A program made the translations under genes and the position numbers. Below the pieces are notes generated by a model, which saw only the letters and a list, made by a program, of their open reading frames with translations, ran no database searches and was not told the origin of the DNA. A stretch of DNA of 19,417 nucleotides from JAYTUJ01 sp043744615 (lineage in GTDB: Bacteria; Patescibacteriota; Minisyncoccia; Phycocordibacterales; CAIRYW01): contig JAYTUJ010000048.1 in NCBI GenBank assembly GCA_043744615.1, positions 1-19,417 on the forward strand. Reading direction: 5' to 3'. Below are positions 1 through 6,650 of the stretch, piece after piece; the stretch's first letter is position 1, and each line of letters opens with the position of its first letter.

Positions 1-867
1 GTACGATTTAAAAGTTGCTGTGTCAGCTTCTTTGAGGGCAACTGCGACAGCTGCAATTTGCCCGATATGCGGACCACCTTGAATACTTGGAAAAACTGCT
101 TTGTCTATTTTTTTATGTAATTCTCGCCCATCAATTTTTGAAAAAATAATTGCAGAACGAGGCCCTCGCAACGTTTTATGAGTTGTTGTTGTAACAACAT
201 CGGCATACAAAAATGGTGATGTATAAGCTTTTCCTGCGACTAATCCGGCAAAGTGCGACATATCAACCATGAGTAGTGCTCCGCACGCGTCAGCAATTTC
301 ACGAAACTTTTTAAAATCAACAGCTCGAGGATATGCAGTAAAACCTGCAACAATAATTTGTGGCTTTTGTGTGATTGCTAAATTTTTTACGTATTCATAA
401 TCAAGCACTTCTGTTTTTGGATCAACAACATATGGAACAGATTCCCAAACTTTTCCAGTAATTGAAACTTTTTGTGCGTGTGACAAATGCCCTCCTGACG
501 ACAAAACCATTCCCATGATTTTTCCTTTTTTTCCATCGGGCATTTGCAGTGGAACAAGTCCAAGGTACACAGCCAAGTTTGCATTGGCTCCTGACCACGG
601 TTGAACGTTTACGTGCCATTGTTCTTTTTTGAGACCAAATAATTTTCGAGCTCTGTCTTGTGCAAGAATTTCTATTTCATCAACAACTTCGTTACCTCCG
701 TAATATCGTGCATGCGGATACCCCTCTGCATATTTATTATCGAAAATTGAACCAAGCGCAGTGAGTGCATCTTTTGAACAATAGTTTTCTGATGCGATAA
801 GATTGATTACTCCTTTTTGTCGTTTTGCTTCTTTTTTAATGAGAGCTTCTACTTTTTTGTCTTTCAT
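1..867 (-). CDS. glyA: Serine hydroxymethyltransferase, N-terminal 289 residues (3' end beyond window)
   Basis: PLP enzyme that converts serine and tetrahydrofolate to glycine and 5,10-methylene-THF, the one-carbon donor used by thymidylate synthase. The reading frame is open to base 1, so the C-terminus is missing. Visible family signatures are the N-terminal LIASENYCS segment, the YAEGYPHARYYGG substrate/PLP region, VNVQPWSGANAN, the VDMSHFAGL strand with the PLP-binding Asp, and the PLP-lysine motif TTTTHKTLRGPR. The start is the ATG at 867 (MKDKKVEALIKKE), typical for the family. There is no Shine-Dalgarno; a weak -10-like TGTAAT lies at 878-883, 10 nt upstream of the ATG, suggesting a very short leader. 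folD and folA elsewhere in the window complete the folate cycle. Confidence 0.96.
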   Translation of the reverse strand, partial: MKDKKVEALIKKEAKRQKGVINLIASENYCSKDALTALGSIFDNKYAEGYPHARYYGGNEVVDEIEILAQDRARKLFGLKKEQWHVNVQPWSGANANLAVYLGLVPLQMPDGKKGKIMGMVLSSGGHLSHAQKVSITGKVWESVPYVVDPKTEVLDYEYVKNLAITQKPQIIVAGFTAYPRAVDFKKFREIADACGALLMVDMSHFAGLVAGKAYTSPFLYADVVTTTTHKTLRGPRSAIIFSKIDGRELHKKIDKAVFPSIQGGPHIGQIAAVAVALKEADTATFKSY

Positions 868-993
868 GGTTTTGTTGATTACAGTTAAATTAATCGGTTG
901 AATTAATATGAGAAATATTAAAAATTCGTTCGGCGAATAATGAATTACACAAAAATGTAGCGAGCTTATATCATGTAGTAATTATAGCACAGG
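868..993. other. Intergenic gap between glyA and the toxin gene
   Basis: 126 bp of AT-rich sequence upstream of glyA and after the toxin stop. Apart from the weak glyA -10-like TGTAAT I see no gene, hairpin terminator or repeat. Confidence 0.5.
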
Positions 994-1254
994 CTAATAT
1001 ACTTGATTATGAGTACCGATATTGATAAGAAAAACAAGTGTATATCCATATTCTTCTCGAAAAATAACTCGAATATCGCTTGAAACTGAAAAAGCACATA
1101 AACCTTTTAAAGGTCCAGAAAGTTTATGATTTTTTAATTCTCTTTCAAAAGGAGACCTCATAAACAAAACCAAAACTTCTTCTGTAAGAGTTTTTTGTTT
1201 TGCAGAAAGTTTATTAAAACTCTTGATAAATTGTTTGGTGTAAATTACCTTCAT
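994..1254 (-). CDS. YafQ/RelE-type toxin of a type II toxin-antitoxin pair
   Basis: Small 86-aa protein of the RelE/ParE superfamily, closest in pattern to YafQ, which are ribosome-dependent mRNA endonucleases. The sequence shows the usual order: a basic helical N-terminus (TKQFIKSFNKLS), the strand motif KNHKLSGPLKGLCAFSV, then DIRVIFRE and the C-terminal INIGTHNQVY with the late His that YafQ-like toxins use in catalysis. I start at the ATG at 1254; a TTG directly before it (1257) is also in frame. The gene follows its antitoxin by 9 nt, in the usual antitoxin-first order, so the two are presumably co-transcribed and autoregulated. Function is inferred from the family; the specific substrate is not visible. 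Confidence 0.88.
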   Translation of the reverse strand: MKVIYTKQFIKSFNKLSAKQKTLTEEVLVLFMRSPFERELKNHKLSGPLKGLCAFSVSSDIRVIFREEYGYTLVFLINIGTHNQVY

Positions 1255-1263
1255 CAAGAACTT

Positions 1264-1557
1264 TTATTTATTTTTTCGTAAACTTTTTATTAAACTTTTA
1301 CTATCATCAAAAGGCCCTACCCAATTTTTTAAATCATATGAATCTTTTGTAGCCTCGCGAATTTGTTGTTCTTGTTGTTTTGAAAACTTATAGTAACTAT
1401 CCTCAACTCGTAGATCAAATGGCATACCACCAACACTGGTAACTTTTTTTAAAAAAGCCCGAAACGCAGTCGGTAAATCAAGACCAACGAGCTCAAGAGC
1501 TTTTTCTGCTCTTTTTTTAAGATCAGTATCTACACGAATTTGTATATTTGTAGTCAT
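1264..1557 (-). CDS. RelB/DinJ-type antitoxin
   Basis: A 97-aa antitoxin with an N-terminal ribbon-helix-helix DNA-binding domain: TNIQIRVDTDLKKRAEKALELVGLDLPTAFRAFLKKV is the RelB/DinJ pattern (beta strand, then two helices). The C-terminal half (DSYYKFSKQQEQQIREATKD) is charged and is expected to wrap the toxin. I chose the ATG at 1557 over the ATG at 1581 because a promoter (TTGCAA, 17 bp, TATACT) ends 6 nt before it and would place the longer start inside the promoter. The toxin gene follows 9 nt downstream. Confidence 0.85.
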   Translation of the reverse strand: MTTNIQIRVDTDLKKRAEKALELVGLDLPTAFRAFLKKVTSVGGMPFDLRVEDSYYKFSKQQEQQIREATKDSYDLKNWVGPFDDSKSLIKSLRKNK

Positions 1558-1592
1558 ATGCAAAGTATATGCAATATGCATTACTTTTGCAA
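1558..1592 (-). promoter_or_regulatory. Leaderless promoter and probable operator of the toxin-antitoxin pair
   Basis: On the minus strand TTGCAA (1587-1592), a 17-bp spacer and TATACT (1564-1569) are followed by 6 nt and the antitoxin ATG, so transcription should begin at or next to the A of the ATG. The spacer and downstream bases contain repeated TTGCATAT units and the inverted repeat ATGCATATTGCAT, suitable as an operator for the ribbon-helix-helix antitoxin. The operator role is inferred. Confidence 0.65.
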
Positions 1593-1627
1593 GACTTTGT
1601 ATGTTCTTTATAAAAAAGACCTACGAC

Positions 1628-2128
1628 TTATTTTCTTGTATCAAATTTTTCTTTTGCACCTTCAACAACATACACATCTTTTATTCCTGCCCGTATCATA
1701 TTGTCCCAACACGGCTTACAGCACCACCAATGACCAGCAAGATAAACATCGCTACCGTTCAGATCAGCCAATCTTCCTTCTTTTTCCATATTAGTTACCA
1801 ATCGACTTTCACTATGATTTTTATTTGTAGCGCATCCAGGGCACATCCAATATTTTGTTCCTGTTTTTGCTTTAAACCATCTTCGTATACAAAATCCTTT
1901 TTGATGCAATTTGATGAGCCACTTCCATCGGTAACCAGCACGATTATGACCTAGAGCTATAATTTTTTCATCTTTAACTGCGACTGCCCCCGTTGGAAAC
2001 TGTGCATCTGTGCTTTTCTGCCGTTCTTTCATCGCTTCAAGATAGAAAAGGTTGTTTTCTTGAGTAAAAAGTATCTCTCGCCCTTCGGGTAAATATGGAA
2101 AAAGGATATTCTTTGAATACTGTTTCAT
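1628..2128 (-). CDS. dCMP/CMP deaminase family protein (zinc-dependent)
   Basis: A 166-aa member of the cytidine/deoxycytidylate deaminase superfamily. Visible parts are a substrate-loop strand (QFPTGAVAVKDEKIIALGHNRAG), the zinc/catalytic motif written here H-S-E (residues 105-107, usually H-A-E), and the second metal motif CCKPC (Cys137 and Cys140 of the P-C-x-x-C type). An extra CPGC (96-99) sits just before the HSE, as in dCMP deaminases that bind a second zinc, so a dCMP substrate is the best guess. The start at 2128 (MKQYSKN) is preferred to upstream options because those run into the divergent thyA-like gene. The expected reaction is dCMP to dUMP; some dCMP deaminases also accept 5-methyl-dCMP, which matters because the gene shares an 18-bp promoter region with an unusual thyA homologue. 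Confidence 0.82.
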   Translation of the reverse strand: MKQYSKNILFPYLPEGREILFTQENNLFYLEAMKERQKSTDAQFPTGAVAVKDEKIIALGHNRAGYRWKWLIKLHQKGFCIRRWFKAKTGTKYWMCPGCATNKNHSESRLVTNMEKEGRLADLNGSDVYLAGHWWCCKPCWDNMIRAGIKDVYVVEGAKEKFDTRK

Positions 2129-2163
2129 AAGTACTATAATATCACCATGACACCCTTTGATAA
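2113..2163. promoter_or_regulatory. Overlapping divergent promoters, both predicted leaderless
   Basis: Plus strand: TTGAAT (2113-2118), 16-bp spacer, TATAAT (2135-2140), then 6 nt to the ATG at 2147. Minus strand: TTATCA (complement of 2158-2163), 16-bp spacer, TATTAT (complement of 2136-2141), then 7 nt to the ATG at 2128. The two -10 elements overlap almost completely, so polymerase could occupy only one direction at a time. Each -35 lies inside the opposite coding region. Confidence 0.7.
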
Positions 2164-3016
2164 AACATATCAATCTATACTCAAGCAGATAATTACCAAA
2201 GGAATAAAAGAGACCTCGACCCTACAAAAAGTAGAGACGTGTTCACTTCCTGGAATTCATTTTTCACACGACATTGAAAAAGATGGCTTCCCTATTTTAA
2301 CACTCCGAAAAGTTCCGATTAAACTTTTTGTTGCTGAACAAATTTGGTTTATCTCTGGCGCCCGAAAACCTGAAGATTTTTTGCGTGACTACACTAAAAT
2401 TTGGGACATGTTTACTAACCCTAATGATGTAGTCACTGTTGCTTATGGATTTAGATGGAGAAAATATTTTGGACGAGACCAAATACGCATGCTTGTTGAT
2501 TTATTAAAAAAAGAACCGCTTTCAAGACACGGTGTTGTTATCGCATGGGATCCTAAACAAGATGGTCTTTCATTGGTAAAAAAAGCAAATGTGCCTTGCC
2601 CGTTTTCTTTTGTCGTAAATATAATTGGAGGAAGACTAAATATGCACAACATTGTTCGTTCTAACGATATGTATCTTGGGGCACCAACTGATATTGCTGG
2701 CTTTGCTTTTCTTCAATGTGTTCTTGCACAAAAGTTAGGATATAAACCTGGAATATACAGTCATTCAATTTCTAATGCTCACGTATATCAAAATCAATAT
2801 GATGCGGTAAAAGAATTAACTAAAAGAAATAATTCTCATAAAAAAATAAATTTGGTTCTTCCAAAAAATACATTCGACCGTGCAGAGAAAAAAGACAAGC
2901 GTTTAGTTGAAGAAATTTTAAGCAGTCTCGAAAAACAATACAAACCACTTGAGGCAATAAAGGGTATAAACATTGTTACCTGGAACGATCAAGTTAAAAA
3001 ACAAAAAAGAAAATAA
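2147..3016 (+). CDS. Thymidylate synthase superfamily protein, predicted dCMP-type (Asn to Asp)
   Basis: A 289-aa ThyA-fold protein. An ungapped alignment to E. coli ThyA from the catalytic Cys (PC at 150-151) to R-S-x-D (RSND, 171-174) and L-G-x-P is clear. Retained are the general-acid-region Glu64 (VAEQIWF), Trp86 of IWD, Cys151, Arg171, Ser172, Asp174, and the His212/Tyr214 pair (AHVY). Changed are the His after the Cys (Pro152), the Arg of the N-terminal D-R-T-G phosphate loop (absent), and above all the Asn of N-I-A-S, which is Asp182 (TDIAGF). That Asn selects dUMP in ThyA; Asp there gives dCMP preference in engineered ThyA and occurs in phage T4 dCMP hydroxymethylase, which also has RSND. 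The product may therefore be 5-methyl-dCMP. Ordinary thymidylate synthase activity remains possible. A dUTPase homologue follows 17 nt downstream. Confidence 0.8.
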   Translation: MTPFDKTYQSILKQIITKGIKETSTLQKVETCSLPGIHFSHDIEKDGFPILTLRKVPIKLFVAEQIWFISGARKPEDFLRDYTKIWDMFTNPNDVVTVAYGFRWRKYFGRDQIRMLVDLLKKEPLSRHGVVIAWDPKQDGLSLVKKANVPCPFSFVVNIIGGRLNMHNIVRSNDMYLGAPTDIAGFAFLQCVLAQKLGYKPGIYSHSISNAHVYQNQYDAVKELTKRNNSHKKINLVLPKNTFDRAEKKDKRLVEEILSSLEKQYKPLEAIKGINIVTWNDQVKKQKRK

Positions 3017-3021
3017 TCTGC

Positions 3022-3034
3022 TATTATTAAACCA
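3022..3034 (+). promoter_or_regulatory. Leaderless -10 element of the dUTPase-like gene
   Basis: TATTAT (3022-3027) ends 6 nt before the ATG at 3034, in the 17-nt gap after the thyA homologue. No convincing -35 is visible. The spacing matches the other predicted leaderless starts in this window, so the gene may have its own transcript besides read-through. Confidence 0.5.
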
Positions 3035-3687
3035 TGTCAATTCTTACCAAAAACCAAATACTCGAACGAGTCACTAAGGGTGAAATCGCGTTTAAGCCAG
3101 GATTAGATCAATTTCAGGTTCAGGCGCACGCAATTGATATGCGATTAGGCTATACGTTTCTTCTTCCAAAAGCATGGCATATGACAGATAAAGGCCGTGA
3201 AGCTTTAATGATTGACCATTTTGACAAGCAACGACCAGACTATTTTGATGTTATTGAACTTGAACAAGGACAATTTTTTGAACTCTTACCCGGAGAATAC
3301 GTACTCGCATCTACATTAGAAAGTGTAAAACTTCCGATGGATATCGCTGCTGTCCTCTATCCTCGATCATCGACTAATCGAAAGGGTTTATCTGTTGATC
3401 TTACTGGAATTGTAGATGCCGGCTGGGAAGGTCAGCTTGTTATTCCTATTCGTAATAATACTTCTTCACAAGTTGTAAAACTTTATCCCGGAGAACGATT
3501 TTGTCAGATCGTGTTTGAAAAACTCGAAGATCATGTTGATGCTGAAAAATCTCGATATCACATGAAAGATATTGTCGAAGGATTTATAAAAACAAAAGAT
3601 GCTAAAAAGAAACGAGATGATGATGAGCAGTCATATCTTCGAACCGGAAACATTCGAGAACTTAAAAAAGAACGTCCGTTTAATTAA
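3034..3687 (+). CDS. dUTPase / dCTP-deaminase-fold protein, deaminase Glu missing
   Basis: A 217-aa protein of the trimeric dUTPase/Dcd family. Motifs in order: HAIDMRLG (32-39), LPGEYVLASTLESVKLP (85-101), the phosphate-binding PRSSTNRKGLSV (110-121), the sugar-binding strand GIVDAGWEGQLVIPIRN (125-141) with the conserved Asp128, and PGERFCQIVFEKL (152-164). In Dcd and bifunctional Dcd-Dut enzymes the position four residues before the final Asn-containing strand end is the catalytic Glu (V-L-E-F-Y-N in E. coli Dcd); here it is Pro138 (V-I-P-I-R-N). This argues against dCTP deamination and for dUTP pyrophosphatase activity, or a binding role. The C-terminal tail (170-217) is charged and has no clear glycine-rich dUTPase motif 5. 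It ends 8 bp inside the 3' end of convergent tmk. Confidence 0.75.
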   Translation: MSILTKNQILERVTKGEIAFKPGLDQFQVQAHAIDMRLGYTFLLPKAWHMTDKGREALMIDHFDKQRPDYFDVIELEQGQFFELLPGEYVLASTLESVKLPMDIAAVLYPRSSTNRKGLSVDLTGIVDAGWEGQLVIPIRNNTSSQVVKLYPGERFCQIVFEKLEDHVDAEKSRYHMKDIVEGFIKTKDAKKKRDDDEQSYLRTGNIRELKKERPFN

Positions 3688-4342
3688 TTATCTTTAAAGT
3701 TTCTTGCCAGATTAATTCATGAATCTCCTCAATTGAGAGGAGATTTTTATTTGACATACAGTTAATTCTTTTCCAAAAGTTTTCTCGCTCAAGCATATAC
3801 AAACCTGCTTCTTTAGAATTTTGTAAATACTCAAAGTCAGAATCGGCAGCGTCCATAATCCCCGCTCGCTTTAAAATTAAATCTTGAGAAACTTCAAAAG
3901 GTACGTCGAGATAAAATACTGCGTCAGGCTTGATAATGTTGAGTGTATCGTATTCCATTGCATCCAACCAATTAATAAAATCGGTTCGCTCTTTTATATC
4001 CTTAATTTTTCCACCTTGATGAATTTGATTTGAGGTAACATACCTGTCGGCAATAATAACTTTACCTTCGTCGAGCCATGATCTTATTTTCATTATCGTC
4101 TCATATCTATCACATGCAAATAAAACCGAAGTAATCTTAGGATCAAGCTTAATAAAATCGCCATGTTTGCCGTCGAGACATTCTCGGATAAGACTGCCAA
4201 AAAGGTTTTTTTCATATTGAGGAAACCGTATTGATTCAGATTCAATTCCTTCGCGTTTTAAACGCAAAATAAGCGCCTCTGTTTGAGTAGTTTTCCCAGA
4301 TCCATCTGTTCCTTCAATGACAATAAGTTTTCCTTTTTTCAT
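3680..4342 (-). CDS. tmk: dTMP kinase
   Basis: Phosphorylates dTMP to dTDP with ATP. The 220-aa protein starts with MKKGKLIVIEGTDGSGKTTQ; GTDGSGKTT is the P-loop. The DR-Y motif with basic residues occurs twice in thymidylate-kinase style: FACDRYE and the IIADRYVTSNQ segment, where the second Arg and the following Gln-rich LID/base-contact segment (HQGGK) hold the nucleotide. LDV in PDAVFYLDVPFEVS is the usual late strand. The ATG at 4342 is chosen because the upstream extension has no homologous character and overlaps the preceding gene. It lies 10 nt after the CYTH gene and is presumably co-transcribed with it. No Shine-Dalgarno is present. Confidence 0.9.
   Translation of the reverse strand: MKKGKLIVIEGTDGSGKTTQTEALILRLKREGIESESIRFPQYEKNLFGSLIRECLDGKHGDFIKLDPKITSVLFACDRYETIMKIRSWLDEGKVIIADRYVTSNQIHQGGKIKDIKERTDFINWLDAMEYDTLNIIKPDAVFYLDVPFEVSQDLILKRAGIMDAADSDFEYLQNSKEAGLYMLERENFWKRINCMSNKNLLSIEEIHELIWQETLKIIN
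3723..3748 (+). terminator. Terminator of the dUTPase-like gene, embedded in tmk
   Basis: ATCTCCTC (3723-3730) and GAGGAGAT (3737-3744) form an 8-bp stem with a 6-nt loop, followed by a T run (3744-3748) on the plus strand. It lies about 35 bp after the dUTPase-like stop and inside the antisense 3' coding end of tmk, so the same bases code protein and terminate the opposing transcript. Confidence 0.65.
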
Positions 4343-4352
4343 ATTCAAATAA

Positions 4353-5084
4353 TTATTCAACAATAAAAACTTTATCGGTACCAAAATATTCTACCCAATG
4401 AGTGTTGTAAAATGCAAACATCCGTGCGAGCCTATCTTGATCGAGCTCGGCTACGCCGAGCTCTTTCATCAGTGCATATAATTTTTCTTTCACCACAGGT
4501 ACTGATTGAGCATCTGTAGTAACAATTTCAAATTCTGCCAAATATCCGTACCCTGCATTTTTATCAACACAAATAGTTATATCGTCTACTACATATATTT
4601 CTCGTTCTCGTGACCATTTTGCTTGATAAGTAAAACCTGTACTCAAAATTAACTGGTCGAGAATATCCAAAGTCATTGGCATTTCTGCTTCAAATTCTAT
4701 TCGAGAAATTCCATTTGAAGAAGTTGTATCGTCGATTGACGCTTTCATTACCATCAATACTTTATATTTGTTAATCTCTCGAGCTCGGACTGATATTTTC
4801 TTTCCGTGTGTTTCAATCTTTTCTAATTTAGAAATTTCATCTGCTGACAAAAGAGTTTTTAATTCTGTTGCAAGTCTCGTAATGTCTCCATTTTCAAAAT
4901 AACAATTGATTTGTGTTTCAAAAGAATCAAAAACTAATTCTTCTGTCGCGGGAATATTTTTTTTAGCTTTTATCTTTTCAATAAGTGCATCCCGATTTGT
5001 TTTTTCACCGAGCAGTGTTTTAATTTCAATTTCGTATGATTGCATATCTTGCTGATTATTTGACTGACTATCTGTTTGGCTCAT
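4353..5084 (-). CDS. CYTH domain protein (CyaB/thiamine-triphosphatase fold)
   Basis: A 243-aa protein whose core begins with the CYTH signature E-x-E-x-K (EIEIK, residues 18-22). The domain continues with alternating charged strands such as ISVRAREINKYKVLMVMKAS, RIEFEAEM and AEFEIV, as expected for the triphosphate tunnel with metal-binding acidic residues and basic phosphate contacts. CYTH enzymes hydrolyse or cyclise triphosphates (adenylate cyclase IV, thiamine triphosphatase, tripolyphosphatase); the substrate cannot be told from sequence. The start at 5084 (MSQTDSQSNN) removes a long low-quality extension that overlaps folA. It lies 10 nt upstream of tmk and diverges from folA over 40 bp. 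The coding region contains a perfect GC-rich inverted repeat at 4443-4463. Confidence 0.8.
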   Translation of the reverse strand: MSQTDSQSNNQQDMQSYEIEIKTLLGEKTNRDALIEKIKAKKNIPATEELVFDSFETQINCYFENGDITRLATELKTLLSADEISKLEKIETHGKKISVRAREINKYKVLMVMKASIDDTTSSNGISRIEFEAEMPMTLDILDQLILSTGFTYQAKWSREREIYVVDDITICVDKNAGYGYLAEFEIVTTDAQSVPVVKEKLYALMKELGVAELDQDRLARMFAFYNTHWVEYFGTDKVFIVE

Positions 5085-5124
5085 TTGATTAAATAGATTG
5101 AATATATATACTAAGTATATCATT

Positions 5125-5661
5125 ATGGACCAAAAAAATCGTATCAGTATTATTGTCGCTCTTGCCGCACAAAATCGTGCCATAGGCTTACAAAATAAGC
5201 TTCTGTGGGATATTCCTGAAGATATGAAGTTCTTCAGAGACACCACAAAAGGACACCCTATTATTATGGGACGTAAAACATTTGAGTCTATTGGGCGCGT
5301 ATTACCAAACCGAGCAAATATTATAATTTCAAATACACCGCCGAACGAAAGTGTTGGTACAAATACACCTGATGGAGCAATTTGGAAAAACACTATCGAA
5401 GAAGGGATAGAAGAAGCAAAAAAACATACAGGTTCTGAAGAAATATTTATTATTGGTGGAGCAATGATTTATAATCTAGCAATTAAATTTGCTGATCGAA
5501 TATACCTTACTTCTGTTACAAAAAATAAAAAAACAGAAAGTGATGTTTTTGAGGGTGACACATTTTTTCCTGACTATTCTGAATTTAAAAAAGTTGTCTC
5601 GTCACGAAAATCAGAAGACGAAAATTATACCTACGAATTTTTAGTTTTGGAAAAAGAATAA
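5125..5661 (+). CDS. folA: Dihydrofolate reductase
   Basis: Reduces dihydrofolate to tetrahydrofolate with NADPH. The 178-aa protein shows the family pattern in order: SIIVALAAQNRAIGLQNKLLWDIPEDMKFF (the Trp and acidic Asp/Glu substrate contacts), GHPIIMGRKTFESIGRVLPNRANIIIS (NADPH phosphate and Arg contacts), EEIFIIGGAMIYNLAI (the I-I-G-G-x-x-I-Y motif) and the C-terminal DTFFPDY. The ATG at 5125 is chosen over an in-frame start at 5098 because the latter falls in the divergent promoter region. A -10-like TATACT (5107-5112) lies 12 nt upstream. DHFR is needed only if a methylating ThyA-type reaction produces dihydrofolate, so its presence favours a methylase over a hydroxymethylase role for the thyA homologue. 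Confidence 0.93.
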   Translation: MDQKNRISIIVALAAQNRAIGLQNKLLWDIPEDMKFFRDTTKGHPIIMGRKTFESIGRVLPNRANIIISNTPPNESVGTNTPDGAIWKNTIEEGIEEAKKHTGSEEIFIIGGAMIYNLAIKFADRIYLTSVTKNKKTESDVFEGDTFFPDYSEFKKVVSSRKSEDENYTYEFLVLEKE

Positions 5662-5693
5662 CGTTTGATAAAAAATCTAACGTGTAGAGACAT

Positions 5694-5731
5694 AAAAAAG
5701 AGACGGGCATCAATATGATGTCCGCCTTTTT
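5694..5731. terminator. Bidirectional terminator between folA and the PheA-like gene
   Basis: An 8-bp stem GGGCATCA/TGATGTCC (5705-5712 with 5716-5723, one G-U) has a 3-nt loop. A T run follows on the plus strand (5727-5731) and an A run precedes it (5694-5699), giving a T run on the minus strand. It can end both convergent transcripts. Confidence 0.75.
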
Positions 5732-5768
5732 GTTGATTACATAAACCTCCTTTGTTGTTGATTGTTAT

Positions 5769-6650
5769 TTATCCAATGACAGGAAACACATGTGACTGAA
5801 TCTGAAATCCTTGACCTTCAAGTTCTGTAACCATAGAACTAAAAAAGCCTTCCCTTTCTGCAGGAACATCGTATTCAACCACAAAATAATATTCATCGTC
5901 ACCAACGTGAATCGATTGAATATATCGAGAATTAAAACCTATCGAACCAAATAGCGTGAGAAATAATCCTAACCCATTTGGTTCGTGTGGAGTTGTAAAC
6001 ACAAGCAAAGCTCTTTTAAGCTTGCATGGCACAAAAGAAGCTCGACTTCCTGTTGAACGAGACAATAAATAAAACGTTGTCACCGCCAGTTTATCTTCAA
6101 AATTTTCTTGCGCGACAAAACAATTTTGAGGAACCGAAGAAGTCGGACCCAGAGCTGCATAAGTTTGATACAAAGGATCATCACTTGAGACCTTTGCTAT
6201 TCCTTCTACATTACTCTTAGCTTCAACAGCAATTGCTCCTCGTGATTTAATATTATCTTTACAAGCAGTGATCGCTCGTTCATGCCCAATAATGTGTGTA
6301 ACTTGCTCAGGTGTAATACCTTTTCGCAATATCAGTGCAAAGTTAATTGGAATACGAACAGCTCCCAAAATACGAGGAAGTATCACACTTTTATCATTTT
6401 CAGCAAAAGCTGTTGCGAGTGGTGCAAGTGTAGAACTCAGTGCTCCCCCAGACGATGTGTGACCAGCAATAAGTGCAAAGCCATGATTTTTTTCAATCAT
6501 TGTAGGAATAATTTCCGCATTTGCCGTCACATGAAAACACTCGGGCTTTATAAAATCAAGTCCAAGCGCTTTCATGACAGCAGATATTGCTAAGTGCGAA
6601 AAAGTCCCAGGCGGAAGAACAGTAATTATGTTTAATGGGATTGGATTCAT
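5769..6650 (-). CDS. Prephenate-dehydratase-like protein with ACT domain, degenerate active site
   Basis: A 293-aa protein with the two-domain layout of PheA-type prephenate dehydratases. The PDT domain starts with VLPPGTFSHLA (family L-G-P-x-G-T-F-S) and has the GHERAITACKDNIK segment (family H-x-q-A-l-x-Q-c). The ACT domain (about 213-290) shows NGLGLFLTLFGSIGFNSRYIQSIHV. Key residues differ: the catalytic N-x-T-R-F motif reads AVTTFY (191-193), so the Arg is lost though a Thr remains; the P-I-E-N-S segment reads IAGHTSSGG; and the ACT phenylalanine motif E-S-R-P is QSIH. It probably does not make phenylpyruvate and may be a ligand-sensing or repurposed relative. No other complete aromatic biosynthesis gene is visible here. 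It is separated from rplK by a terminator and a 110-nt leader. Confidence 0.72.
   Translation of the reverse strand: MNPIPLNIITVLPPGTFSHLAISAVMKALGLDFIKPECFHVTANAEIIPTMIEKNHGFALIAGHTSSGGALSSTLAPLATAFAENDKSVILPRILGAVRIPINFALILRKGITPEQVTHIIGHERAITACKDNIKSRGAIAVEAKSNVEGIAKVSSDDPLYQTYAALGPTSSVPQNCFVAQENFEDKLAVTTFYLLSRSTGSRASFVPCKLKRALLVFTTPHEPNGLGLFLTLFGSIGFNSRYIQSIHVGDDEYYFVVEYDVPAEREGFFSSMVTELEGQGFQIQSHVFPVIG

Noticed and set aside
1601..1954. Plus-strand ORF of 117 codons
   Set aside because: Antisense to the dCMP-deaminase-like gene, whose zinc motifs are intact.
3034..3687. Annotation as a functional dCTP deaminase
   Set aside because: The catalytic Glu position is Pro138, so deaminase activity is not supported although the fold is shared.
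5085..5393. N-terminal extension of the CYTH protein
   Set aside because: The extension is antisense to folA and reads as non-homologous sequence; the natural start is the ATG at 5084, near the E-x-E-x-K motif.
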